DNA of 64,000 nucleotides, from assembly GCA_905250125.1 (NCBI GenBank), contig CAJNOL010000164.1:124001-188000 (forward strand). Reading direction: 5' to 3'. The notes below the pieces were generated by a model, which saw nothing but the letters and a program-made list of their open reading frames with translations, was not told the origin of the DNA and made no database searches. This document shows, in pieces, positions 34,281 through 50,540 of this stretch (position 1 is the first letter of the stretch; each line of letters opens with the position of its first letter). This stretch comes from Rotaria sordida (Eukaryota > Rotifera > Eurotatoria > Philodinida > Philodinidae). A program made the translations under genes and the position numbers.

Positions 34281-34963
34281 ATGTCAAATAAATTTGTTCT
34301 TGTCATATTTCTCTGTTTTACTATTAATTTATTTGCAAATGGACATGTTATTCGACATGATAATATAAATGATTTGTTCATTTCCCCAATCAATTTTGAT
34401 TTAAAAGATACAAAACTCGGTGACAATATAACATATTATTCATATCATATTCATGTATACTTCTTACAAAAGAATGAAAATCAAACAAATGAAGCTACTC
34501 TATTACGTAATCGTTTCCTTAATGAATTTAATGTTGATGATTGTAATGATGATTGTGGAACATGGTGTCCAAGAATTTGTCATTGGGAATTAAACATGGA
34601 CCCTATTGGGTATATAATATATATCTTATATTTTGAAAATTGATTATTCATGTAATATTTTTAATTTAGACCACATCCAATTGGTTCATGGGGTATTTAT
34701 TTACCACTTGAACAATTTACTCAAGCTGTATCATTTATTTCAATGTATCATGGCAATCTTACAGTTCTCGTACATCCTAATTCGGGTCGTCCAAAAATTG
34801 ATCATCTTCTTAATGGATTTTGGATCAAAACACCTGTACCACTCGATGGTAAATATTATTTATATATATACATATATATATTAAAAATTTTTCTATTCAT
34901 CTCATTATGTTTCTAGGAGATCAATTGAGTGATAGTGCACCGATACCACCTCATCGAATTTAA
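34281..34963 (+). CDS. Secreted DOPA 4,5-dioxygenase-family protein
   Basis: Exons 34281-34609, 34670-34848 and 34917-34963 give 184 residues. Residues 1-20 form a signal peptide (MSNKFVLVIFLCFTINLFAN). The DOPA 4,5-dioxygenase domain shows YHIHVYF (H56, H58), the GPHPIGSW block after residue 109, and LTVLVHPNSG with H145 followed by DHLLNGFW with H154. These are the conserved histidine positions of the family, which opens the catechol ring of DOPA in betalain or muscaflavin synthesis and is otherwise mostly bacterial and fungal. An unusual insert, DDCNDDCGTWCPRIC, adds four cysteines, fitting a secreted disulfide-bonded protein. Whether it cleaves DOPA is unknown. Confidence 0.85.
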
Positions 34964-36089
34964 ACATTGAACATATTTTTATGATTGATTTTTTTTTTGC
35001 TTTGTCGCCGAATTGGAGTAAAAAGATTACAATTTTGTGAATAAATGTGCTATCTTGAAATAATTGATTATTGTGCTTTATTAGAAGTATTGACAATAAG
35101 GAAAAAGATAAAAAATAAACTTTTTTTTCCAGAAATGCTCATAGGAAAATATTTCTAATTTAAATACGAACGCTTTTGATACTCGTCTTATACTCTATAT
35201 TATGTATCCAGCTGACTATTGTACACATCAATGATATCATAAGTTTTGCAAAGGATAGGAAAGATTTCTCGTATCATAAATTATCTACAGAATATAATAT
35301 TTCGTTTTATTGTATTATTATAGAAACAAATATTTGCTTAGATTCTGCTTTTTTATCAATATGACTTTCATTACTTACTAGTAAATGTCAAGATATATTG
35401 GTTTAAGCATATTTGTGTTCTATCAGTACACACAAAGGTGAGGAATGAGCGAAGCAAAATATAGATTTTATTGGAATTGGGTAGTATTTGTACTGTACTA
35501 TGTTGTTTAATTAATACTAGAAATTAATTTTAATTCATACATGAGCGGAAGTTTACAGATCATTCCCTTGTTGTTGACTAAGTGTATAAACTTCATTCAT
35601 ACATATATAGACAATAGAATGAGATTTTTCTCTTTAAATGAATTATTATAGAAGAACACTAAGAAGGGATTTCATATGTTTAATCTTATAAATAATGGAT
35701 AGAACATAAATGAATGGCTATACTTTAGTTTTATTCCGTTTTCTAAAAGAAGGGATTTTACATTCGAAAAATGTATCTTTGTTTATGTGTTCAAGCCAAT
35801 CAGTATGTAGATCAAAGGTCACAGATGCTTGATTTTACATTTCAACTGGTAATAGACACATGCTGGGATATATATTTGTTATGCTCACGACTTCCACACG
35901 TACACGTATGCATATATTGATATTGGTATCGATCGTGTTTGTAATATAGTATATAACACAGAGAGCATTGAAAATTCGGTTGAGTCTGATCGACGAGCAT
36001 TGCTTGTGTATGTTAGATAAATAGAAATTTCATAATAATATAATATTTAAGTGGAAGTTTTTATAAAAAGAACTTTTTCGAAACTACAC
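34964..36089. other. Spacer
   Basis: A+T-rich sequence in which I see no gene. Confidence 0.4.
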
Positions 36090-37170
36090 TTCAGTGTTTT
36101 ATTGCTGGCAAAATATGAGGTATATTTCAAGAGCTTCAACAGGCTCACAGAAGGCAATAGAAATTCCACTACCGTTATCTTCGAATATACAAGTAAATAG
36201 ATTATTCATCCAGTAGACTAATAACTGAACTTTCAGTTTTTGATGAAAATATTTTCTTTCAGAAAAGGTTGAGCAAATCTTTTGATTAGTGCTACTTGTT
36301 TTTGCATCGTCGAATACATTTTGTTGAAACGAAAACATATATCACAAGATGCAGCGTGCAACGCTCTGCAATTCATAAACAAAAGCTTATTTAATAATAT
36401 GCATCTTTTGTTTTTGAAATGAACGAAGTTGTCTTCGATCAATTTTCGATGATGCGAACAAGATCATTTTTCTTTTGGTACACAACGAATTTCTTTTCTT
36501 ATTTCATCAATCAATGAATCATAGTTTTCAACTTCATCCTATTGTGCTTTATCAGTAATAGCATATCATACATAATAATCCAGAACATGGAGATCAGGAC
36601 TGTATGATGGTTATCTGTAATTATTTATAAAATGCATAAAGTTCTCTTTACATTATGCTAATGATTCTGTATGTGTATGCTATATGTTATTGTCTTATTG
36701 ATAGATGAAATCATCGTCGTATAACCGTTTATTGTCAGATTACTTATGTGAATGAACAATTTCCATATAATTTTCTCGTGAAAATGTTTCGTCAGGCTCA
36801 AATATAATTGGAAACAGAAGATCCATTTTCGAAGCACCTAATCATATCATAATTTTTTTTTTGGATATATAGTCTTTTGGTTTATATACCATTGTTCCTC
36901 AACTTCCTGTTGACTCGCTATATGAATACAGTTTAAATGAAAAGTAATTTTTGTCAATAAATAGAATTATCTTCAATCAATGACCTAGAAAAAAAAGTGA
37001 ATTGATCGTTTACCAAAAAAAAAATGATCAGGTTCGTGGCGTCGAAATTTGGTTAAAAAACCACGTGCATATCTTCAATAATCTTTTCTTTGTATCTTGT
37101 AGAGTTTTTCATGTTACATTTTGTATTGAGTGATGAAAATATGAAACGCAAAACGTGGCTATTCATTATT
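36090..37170. mobile_element. Second, more decayed mariner-derived foldback relic
   Basis: On the minus strand (about 36620 to 36370) the reading includes PSYSPDLHVLDYYV, ENYDSLIDEIRKEIRCVPK and NFVHFKNKR. These match the C-terminal catalytic D region and tail of a mariner transposase, interrupted by stops. On the plus strand (about 36990-37130) a second copy of the tail is found (VYQKKNDQVRGVEIWLKN), which pairs with the first as an inverted repeat. The protein stretches match those in the 32372-33128 element. The ends could not be defined. Confidence 0.6.
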
Positions 37171-37439
37171 AGTTCATTATCAAGTAAGACTTTTTTTTTT
37201 ATTTATACATAAGAAGTTATCTACATCAGAAAAAAATGAATGGCACTACGCATGATAATTAATAATAGAAAAAAAAATACTCCCGTACATATCTTTCGTT
37301 GACAAATGAAAATAAGACTAAATTTTGCAATAAACAAAAATAACAAGTTGAAATATTAGTGATAGAAAAACTAGGTTGTTTATTGCTTTTTTTGTATAAT
37401 AGATACAATAGCAGAATCTGACATACTCACGCGATCGCG

Positions 37440-40687
<3,248 letters not shown>

Positions 40688-40834
40688 ATTGTTACTATAT
40701 TTATTTACTTATTATTCATATAAATCTAAAATAAATGTTTAGAACATAAACAATCCTATCCTTTTATATATAGATGTGCCTTTCTATTTTTAATCAGTAA
40801 ACTACAATCATTATGACAGAAACGAAAAAACATC

Positions 40835-43800
40835 TCAAGCTAGTTCACAACAGCATATGCCACTTGAAAATAAATGAAAACGAGTTGAATCACGTAAGTA
40901 AATATTTTTTTTAGAAACGAAAGAAAGGGAAATTTTTTTAAAATATTCATGACATTCATTACATATACGATGATTCTTTGCAATCAGGATTGGTAATGAT
41001 GAATTTTTTTGTTCTTCTAATGCATTTTCAAGTGCTAATTTTTCTGTATGTTCACAATTTTCTAATTGTAAATTATTACTTTTGAAATATTCAATTTTTC
41101 CATTCGATTTTTCAAACCAAGAATATGATAACATATTTTTTAATTTATCATTTTCATATAATATTTCATCGATTGTTGTTAATCGATCATTTAAACCGCC
41201 ATATGTATACATATTATTCATTAATAAATCATATAATGCTAATTGTTCATTTGTTATTACTATTGGATAATTAAATTTATCTATGGTTCCATTTATATTT
41301 GCTTTTATTGCATAGAATAAAATATTTTCTTTAGGTAATTTTTTTAATAATTCATTTACTTCATCAAATAATTGTGCTCGAATTAATGCAGCAATCATTG
41401 CTGATGTTAATATAGGTCCACGTTTATTTTCTTCAATATTGAAAAATATTCGTTTAACATCATTGATTTTATTTGGTGTTTGACTTAGTGTATGAAGAAG
41501 TATAACATAGGTTTTATCATCTGGTCGATGACCTTGTTGATACATTTGATTGTAACAATTTAAAGCTCTATCAGATTGACGATAAAGACCATATAGATTA
41601 AGTAATATATTGTACGAAATAATATTATGTTTAGACATTGAATGAAAAATTTTTTCAGCTTGATCGAGATTACCTAATTTACCTTAAAAGAAACATAAAA
41701 CTTTTGTTTTTTTTTTAAAATTTATTATTGTTCAAAAACTTCAACATAACGAAGAATACATTCAAGATTTATGTAAACTGACAATCGATAGAAATTTATA
41801 TATGATAAATAGTTATTTCGATTTCTGTGCAGTGGAAATAAATAAAAGCAGTGCCCATATTACCTTCGATGGATATCAAAACCTTTTTTTTTTGACCGTA
41901 GCTGTCACCTTTCCTGGCATAGCTTCATCCGTTATCAACACTCTAGATTTACCACTGTTTTGCTTTAAGTATTTGTGGTAGACAAACATTTTAACAAATA
42001 ATTCTTAGACGAATTCTTGTAAAATTAAGCTTAAGAACACGATGTAACTACTTCTACTAAAGAAAAAAAGACTCTAACAGCATCTATTACAATTTTTGAG
42101 TTACCAAATTTCCAAATAAGCAAGTTACATTACTTGTAATTAGACAGTGAACAAAGCTTTTTCAATTCTATTTTGCAAACAGAATGAATTTTTATTAATA
42201 CGAAATGTAAACATGTTTTCCTATTTGTCAAGATATTGATCATGGTATAAGTTGAATGAGAAATTCATTTAACAAATGTGTTAGATGAAGTGACGGAATC
42301 AACCTGAAAATATCACTCGACAGGATCAAGTTTTTTGGTCACAGTCACGAGTTGTGACTACTGTAACTGTGACTGTGAATAATGAAAATTGGTTTTAGTT
42401 TGGTAGGACTTCTTTACGTAAACTAGAAATCTTCTTGACAAAGGTCTAATATAGCGATTCTATAAGTACAAGCAACGAGTATGTGCTGAAGTGAAATAAA
42501 AGAAAACAAAATCAGTCTACTGTTGAAATAGCAAAATTGATTTAATCAAGTGAATAATGGGTAATTCAGCTGCAAGTAGAAATATACTGTCATAGAAAAA
42601 TCTAATATAATTAATTTCTCGAAACAAAACGAGAAGATACATATATCTAAAGTTTGACTTTATTTTAGCATTGTTATTGTCCAAAATATAAATTATGATT
42701 ATATTATGCGTGATGTATGTAGATCATTTATTAAATATAAAAGTTGTTACAGATACTGGATCTATGCAAAAAAAAACAAAGTTATTTGTGTTGTAGAACA
42801 TCTGATCAGTTAACAGAAATACAGAATATGTATCTATTTTAACGGCCGTAAATTTTCGTGGCCAAAGTCCAGTCACAGTTATGGTGATCCCTGCAATAGA
42901 GAGCACTGTATTTCAAGGATAATATCTCATGAAACTTCAATAGATGCTAAAAGCAGCTAAAAATTTTTCTTATGTATATTCAAAATATAAATCCATACTT
43001 TGTTTTCGGCACAGTATGTGTATTTGTGAGCGTCTCTAAATCATACGAATCTTCTGTAATAATCTCCATTCTCTTCAAATTATCATAAGAAAGTACAATA
43101 CATTTCTATTTGATGAAAGTAAATAAATCTGTAACATAGAATGAAAAGAATCTATCAAAGCGAAGCAGTACTTTAGGCAAAAAGAACAGTAAATCTCAAG
43201 ATCTATAAACTCGAGTATTTGTTTTTCCATTAAACAATTCCAAATATCTCAATTTTAACAATCATATTGAATAAAAAAAAAAAACAATTAAATAGACTTT
43301 CAATTACCGTACATGTTGATAAGTGCATTATCAATATCAATATTTGTACCAAATTTTTTAATATGATCATGAATTTGTTCACTTGTATGTAAACAACATC
43401 CATTAGCTATAGCTTGTAAAACAAGTACATAAATAATATGATCTATTTGAATATGTGAATTTTTTTTCAAACGATAATATAAATCAATTGTTTTTTGTGG
43501 TTGATATTGATGATTATAATATTTCATTAATAAACTATAATCAATAATTGTTAATTGATTTGAATTTTTTTCAAATATATCTAATGCTTGTTTTTCTTGA
43601 TTAAATTTTAAATAAAAATTAAGTAATTCATTCATAAACATTTTATTATTTGAAAGAAAATGTTTTCCATTTTCATGAATTTTATAACCATCATCATATT
43701 GTTTTAATTCAGTACATGCTTGTAATATAAGTGTACAAAGAAGTGGTGATGAATATTTCATTGATGATGGAATTTTTTTTGAAAGTTCATATGTTTTTTC

Positions 43801-44232
43801 ATATTGTCCTTGATTATTAAAACCAGTCATTAAACCACAATAATCAATTATATTACGTTCGTTCATAGATTGAAATACACGATAAGCACTATCAAGATCT
43901 TGACATTTAATATAAACATCCATTAATAATGATCGTATACGTGGATTATTATAAATATCATCATCATTATTATTAAGATTTTTTGATGAATCAATTAAAT
44001 GATGAATTGTACGTATAGTTGATAAAGATTTTAATTCTTTACATATATCAAGCATTGTTAAATAAGTAACAGAATTTGGTTGAAAAGTTTTTTTTTCAAT
44101 ACCTATTTGAAATAATTTTAAAGCTTGTTGATAATTTCCATTTAATTGATGATTTCGTATAGTTTTATTCCATTGAATTGTATTCACATTTATACGATAA
44201 GTTCGTTTTAAAAAGAAATTTATTAACATCAT
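40835..44232 (-). CDS. PLS-type pentatricopeptide repeat protein with C-terminal DYW cytidine-deaminase-like domain
   Basis: Exons 43308-44232 and 40835-41682, joined by a 1.6-kb intron, give 590 residues. About ten PPR motifs of alternating length follow a short basic, mitochondrial-presequence-like start. An example is NALINMYGKLGNLDQAEKIF, completed across the splice junction. An E-like region and PG-box-like SYSWFEKSNGKIEYF lead into the DYW domain: HTEKLA (H520, E522), CNECH (C549, C552) and RFHLFSSGICCC. These keep HxE, CxxC and the terminal CxC zinc ligands of plant organelle C-to-U RNA-editing factors. The protein ends CCCELA instead of CGDYW, and the second His of RFHH is Leu. Such proteins are typical of land plants; DYW proteins have been reported from a few protists and from bdelloid rotifers. 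Target and activity are unknown. Confidence 0.92.
41683..43307 (-). other. 1.6-kb intron of the PPR-DYW gene
   Basis: Much longer than most introns here. I see no coding sequence in it. A short TGACTG-rich self-complementary tract lies at about 42340-42385 (GTCACAGTCACGAGTTGTGA and following). Confidence 0.6.
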
Positions 44233-44807
44233 CTACAAATAATTCAAATGGTATGATCAATCGTTCTTTTCTGTATTTTTACTAAAGAATAATGTCTCGT
44301 GATAGTTATCGAGAAAAAAATTAGTACATTATTTTTCAAAGTACTTTGTCGAGGATTTTCATTTTTTCTCAACAAAAAAAGAAAAATTTAATAGATTGTT
44401 TGTTTTTTCTTCTTTTAAAAATGTTTCATAAGCTGAACACATGAGGGAAAAATGGAACTAATAGATTTTTGATTATTTGTTTGTTGATTTAATTGAATGC
44501 CGATAAGGGAATAAAAACTCATGATGTATTTCATGAGAAGACTTTCTTCATGAAAGATTAAGTGATAATCAGCATTACTGACAGGATAATATCTAACTAA
44601 ACTATAGTGAAGATTATTATGTCTAAAGAAAATAAAAGTAAGATGAAAAAAAAACAGCTTTTCACTTATTTCTTTTTTATTATGCGTATACTTGTTTTTT
44701 TTTTACTGTGAAAAACAAATGCAATATAAAAAGAAAGACAAACACAAGTGAAACGAATGCTTCCTTAAATAATCATTATGCATGCGGAACAAGTAAAAAA
44801 AATACTT
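44233..44807. other. Spacer between PPR-DYW and hyccin
   Basis: A+T-rich; presumed PPR-DYW promoter and hyccin 3'UTR. Confidence 0.4.
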
Positions 44808-47800
44808 TTAAAGATATGTTTCTTCAATATTTGTTTCGTTTCCATGTGATTTACCGTCATTAAATCTAACTGTTGTTGTAGCATCTTTTTTTTCTCTATG
44901 TTTTATGTTAGATGAATATGGTAATGTTGACATTGTTATTGGTTCTGTATCATCATTATGTTTCTTTGTTTTGAGTTGTAAAGTCGGTGATGAATCACTT
45001 GGTTGTTGTTGTTGAATATTATTAAAATAAGTTTGTGTTGATGTTAATGATACTGGTTTATAAAAACGAGTTGATGATGGTGATGGTGTTGATGTAGCTG
45101 GACCAATTGATGAAGAAATATTGGATCGTGCTTCATCAATTATTGGTGATGATTGATCATCATCATAATGATCATGAAAAGTTTTATATTCAACTGTTAG
45201 AGAATTTTCATCAACCATATTAAGTTCAGATAGTGGTGGTGGTGTTGCAGGTATAATATTTATATTTTCATTGATATTAGTTTCACTCAGAACTAAAGAA
45301 TTAAAAAAAAAAAAAATAAAACAAAAAAACAGCAAAAAAAACTATGCAAAATAGCAAATTATAAATATTTTTTTTTTATATTATACACATGAAACTTTTG
45401 ATTTTTCTAAATATTATAAATATGAAAAGAAGACTTTTGCTTTTGTTTTTGAATGTACCTGTTGTATCATTTTGTTTATTTGAACGTTGACGATTTTTTA
45501 TTGAACGTCTTGTTGTTGCTGTTCGTTTTTGTCGTACTATGTCCATTGTTGGTGGTAATTCTATTTCAATACCCATTGTATCGTGTTGTTCAGGTTGTTG
45601 AGTTTCAAATTCATGTAAATATTTCATTGATTCAGTCATCTAATGAATTGAAATAAAATTAACAGTAAAAAAAAAAACAACAATATTATTAACACTTACT
45701 AATATAACATCAGGATACATTTCATATTCTGCACGAAGTTTTAATAAACGCATGCATTCATCTGCTTCCTTCTCTGATGCATTAAATCTAAGAAAAAATT
45801 GAAATTTTTTTTTTCTCCTAATAAAAATTTTCTTTATTACTTAAAATAAAATAATGTTCCTAACATTTCCGACATAATTCGACTTGCTACATGAATACGA
45901 CGACCAGTTGGTGGTAAAATTGATTTTGTTTTTGATGATTGATCACCATTAAATGAAAAACCTTGGCCAAGTAATCTAATAAATAATATATAAGAAATGA
46001 TGTATAAATGAATATTATCATATTATTTACTTTTTTGACATTTTAATATATGATCGTCGAGAATATTTATCCATGAAAGATACATTTGTACCATATTGAA
46101 TAAGAAGAAACCAGAGAATTTGCTCTCTGCAAAAAAAGAAAATGTATTTTGTAAAAAACTTTTATTATTATATATCCGTTTAGTAAAAAAAAAAAACATT
46201 GGTTAGAAAGCATTAGTCAAAGGAGTTCTTTTCTTTTTTTAAAGACAAACACACATGATCTACACACAAATAACGGAGATTTCTTGAGCCTATTTTCCAT
46301 TCCATATCAATGCTAGATAAGAAAAATAAAACCTCATGCAATTAATTAAAAAAAAACAATGTCAAAATATAAAGCAAATAGTTAATTTTTTCTTTTCCGT
46401 CAGTCAAAAAAATATATTTATCTTTAAAAACAAACCCCTGATAATTGATCATTAGTTTTGAACTGCTGAAATCATAATTCTAACAAAGATTCGGTTTTCT
46501 ATTATTGTAATTTACCTTGTATTTCCATTAACGGAATCAAATGGACTAAAAGATTGTAAACGAATAACTTCACATTTTTGCTCATGTTTCGATATTGCAT
46601 ATTGAGTAAGCGGTATTGGAGCATAATGATCCTAAATTAAACAAATTTATTGATTTCATATTCAATAAAATATCAAATCGAACGTTTCATATTTTATCTA
46701 TATATGTATGTATGTATGTTTAATCCAAAAGCAGAATTCAATAGGATTAATAGGAATTTAAAATAAAATATTATTAAACATTTTCTTTATCAAATTAGGA
46801 GGATTTTATTGAGTGTCGGTTTCAGATTAGAAATTTAAAGAAAAGAAAGTCTTCTAACCACTAGATATTATTGAAGATCTAGAAAAGAGTTTTTATAATT
46901 TTCACAAATTCAAATATCGAACATAATGTGAAGTAGTTTCAATAATGATGAAAAACTTCTTCATGCTATTTATTAGTTTAGCTACCATCATAAGCCATAT
47001 TAAAAACTATAATAGAAATATCAATTAGATATTGTTAAGTGGACTATTTCACTATATCCTTCTGTTACGTCACAAAAAGTTAAGATATCAAGTTTTTTGA
47101 ACATTCATTTTGGTTAAAATTTCCAATGATTGACACCTGTTTCACAAAAATATCTTATCAGAGATCAACAAATTTTTACTGTTTCGAAAGAAGAATAGTT
47201 AAGAACAAATCCTCTTAGAACATGATGTGCATATTAAACAAATCAATATATGTATATACATATATATATATCAATTTATTAATTGTTCATCATTGAACAT
47301 GTTATTTTCATTAATATTTATTCAATCAAATATAAATACTACTTTTGAATTAAGTTAAAATCTTTTCTTTTCTATTAAAACCAAATATTATTTCTTATAT
47401 AATTTCGTTAATTTTCTTTTTTTTTATTTGAGAGAAAATTCATTTTCTTTGTTCTATTAAAAAAAAACATCTTCAATATTAGTTTGTATATTGTTCAATT
47501 ATTATGTTTTGATTGTCCTCTTTTTGATTTAATAAAGTTTTCTTTTTTTTTTTATTATTATTATTTATTGTTGTTTTAAAGTATTGTTTTTGCTGTTTTC
47601 TTTTCAGTTAGAATATTTCCTTTTTTTGTGGTTTTCTTTGAAGATGACATTCCCATAAAACTCTATTGATAATTGATTTTTATGTCTGCTGAAAATAAAA
47701 TATTAGATTATTAAAGTTTTATATATATGTGTAAATTGGTTTTTCTTTGCCAGAATGAACCGAAAGACTTACAGGATTCGGTGTATGATAAATAGATGGA

Positions 47801-50540
47801 AGAGTCAAATTTGGAACGCCTATTTAAAGTAGTGTAAAAACATATAATCAATGATACATTAAAAAAAAATTTGTCTTCTTCGTTTTTTTAGAACACTTAC
47901 GAAATTCATAGGTTTTTTCATTATTTCCATCATCCGTCACACTCTATAGGATAGATCAAAACAAAAATGAATATTTCTGTTTTATGTCAATTATTGATTA
48001 GAAAAACATATTAGACTATTATGATTAATAAAATCGTCGTCGATGACCTATGTTGGCTATTCAGTAGTAGAGCTACTGATACAGATTAGTTTATGACAAC
48101 TGTTATCAATAGCTAACTACCGTTTAGACAATGTCTTGACCTTTTTTTTTTTATGTTAATTACGTATGTATCATTATACTTACTAGATTGTAAAGGCCGA
48201 CAAGGAAAGTATCAATTGTTGAACAAACATCCTATAAGCAAAGAGTAAGACACATCGAATGATGAAGAAAAAAAAATGATGAAGCGACGTGCTTATACTC
48301 TCTCTTTTTTTTTTTTAATAACGATAATCAGGCGGTAAGAGAAAAGATAGAAAAAGAAAAAGAAAGAAAAGAAAGCCGCTCATCTCCTACTACTGCAGCC
48401 GGATTATTCATGCTAGGATGCTGTCAAAAAGGAGGAACGACAATGGTGATGATGATAATGATGCTGTGGCTGTCGACTCCAGGCAAAGACGCATTATGAA
48501 TTTAGCTTGTGTGTGTGCTCATGATGGGGATGAAAAGCGAAATTAGCTTTGTTTGACATGTTTCAAATTTAACTCTTTATCTTTCTCGTTTCTTTCATTT
48601 CCGCTTTTACCTTATTGTTCTCTTAATGAAAAAAAACTTTTTAACCTATTATCATCGCACGATGAAATCTTCATGTTTTTTTTTGCTTCTTGTCATGTCT
48701 TACTTCGACGATTTATTATTGTTAAAACAACGATGTCGATATATTTTTTTAATTAGATTTTAATATTGGAAGCTTTAGCAAAGATCGGCGTTTTAGTTTT
48801 AGGTTTACATTTTATGAAATGAAAAACTGGAAAAGAAAAAGTAAAGTCGTCTTTAAGACTTTGCTTGTCTATTCAAGAGAAGTATGGCATGCACTTTCAC
48901 ACAAACTCCATCTGTTTTTCTCTATCTCATTTTCTCTCCTCTCTCAATTTGTGTAAAAGGCTTCCTGTTCTTCTCTTATATATATATATACTGATGGGAA
49001 GGATGTATGTATGTTACCCAGTCATTAGATGAATGAACGATGATAATGAGCGAGTATCATGGCACTCTATCTATTTTTACCTTAGTTGTAGTATCAATTG
49101 ATTCTAGATGACGATGATGATAAAGAACATCATAATAGGTTATGACGAATGACGGAAGAAATTGAAGTACGAATAGCCGATGTTGTACATTATGATAAAG
49201 TGAAAAAAGATGATCACAAATCGATGACACATACTAAAGACATATAATACTATTAATATCACGTATAGTTATTGATACATACATTTGAAGGTTCTTCAGT
49301 TATAGCTAAATGAATTTTAGCATTGAGCTTTGGATTGTGGTTCAAAGTTGATGACACTTTCTCATCCTGAAAAAAAAAGAAGAAGAAGAAGAAGAATGCT
49401 TTTCACGTCTTTTCCCTTTTTTCTTCTCTTTTGATTTCCGATGCATTCCCCTTACTTAAATATAGAGATACCACGCACACATATGAACGATGAGACGAGT
49501 AAAAAAAAAAAAGAAGAAGGTGAAAGCTAGTCGTGCGAACAAACTTCTTTCTTTCATTTCTTTATTCTTTCTGTGAGCATCACCTGTCAGAAACAATGTG
49601 TGCGTGCGAACATAATCTTTGTCGCCTAACTCAGCACGTCTATCTCGTTCACGTTTTAATCTTTTGACTGACGAGCAAGATGTCTTATTTTTCCTTTAAC
49701 GTAATTTTATTGCTCTATTCTCTTTTTCTATATTACATATGGATTATGCTACTTTGGACTTGAATGAATTAATAAATGAACGAATGAAAGCAAGCGAAAA
49801 GATGACGAATGTGAGAAGTCCTTTCATAATTGATTTGAATAGTTCATGCAAAGATATGAGTTAAAGTGTGTAACCAAGCACAGAAGGGAGATGATAAATG
49901 CCGTAGTTTGGAAACGCATTGTTCATCATTTACTCTGAAATCTTATGCTTCTCAAAAATTTAAAAAAAAAATTGTTACTTAGGAGAATAAAAAAAGAAAA
50001 GCATAAGACTAGAAAAAAAGATTTGCGTCTTCAACAGAAGACAAAAGGAAGATGAGGAGGAGAAGAAGGAAAAAGATCAACTCTCGCCGTTACTTTCTCA
50101 AACTACTCGTTTTTCATGATTAATATACAAAGATGCACATATAGTATAGCGAAAGGATAGAAGTAAGGAGGGCAAGAGCAGAAAGATGTTCTCTCCTTGC
50201 ATTTCTTTAGCGACGCTGTCAGAAGCAGAAAATTGAGAAAGATTATAAATCACACATAGTATCTTCTTGATTACTAACACGCAATTCTATTCATGAGAAT
50301 CAGGCGAAAGAGCACTTTGCAATTTTGAAATATTAGCTTCATTAGCACCTCATTTATCCATAGAGGAAGAGAAAATTACCTGAGACGTAGTAGGACATCA
50401 TTAAAAATTCAAAAAAAAAAATTTCTTCACAAACAGATACATACTTCAAATGAAGTAAACCAATCATGAATAATTTTAAAATTGTTGGACGTTGACCCAT
50501 TGGAATAAACATTATCACTATTTCTAATGGTTGCTGCCAT
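44808..50540 (-). CDS. HYCC: Hyccin (FAM126) homologue, PI4KA complex subunit
   Basis: Exons are 50445-50540, 49283-49366, 48184-48231, 47901-47943, 47773-47819, 46516-46631, 46031-46126, 45841-45975, 45700-45787, 45459-45639 and 44808-45292; phases agree and give 472 residues. Similarity to hyccin, recalled from the vertebrate protein, is clearest in IDTFLVGLYNL, VPNLTLPSIYHTPNP, the helix around RIMSEMLGTLFYFKFN, LRAEYEMYPDVILMTESMK and the GIEIELPPT...RRSIKNRQR block. Hyccin binds TTC7 and, with EFR3, holds phosphatidylinositol 4-kinase alpha at the plasma membrane. The C-terminal 160 residues are disordered (Ser/Thr/Pro, poly-Gln). Three introns near the 5' end exceed 1 kb; the others are short. 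The N-terminal helical region before LVGLYNL is shorter than in vertebrates, so a small exon may have been missed. Confidence 0.85.
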
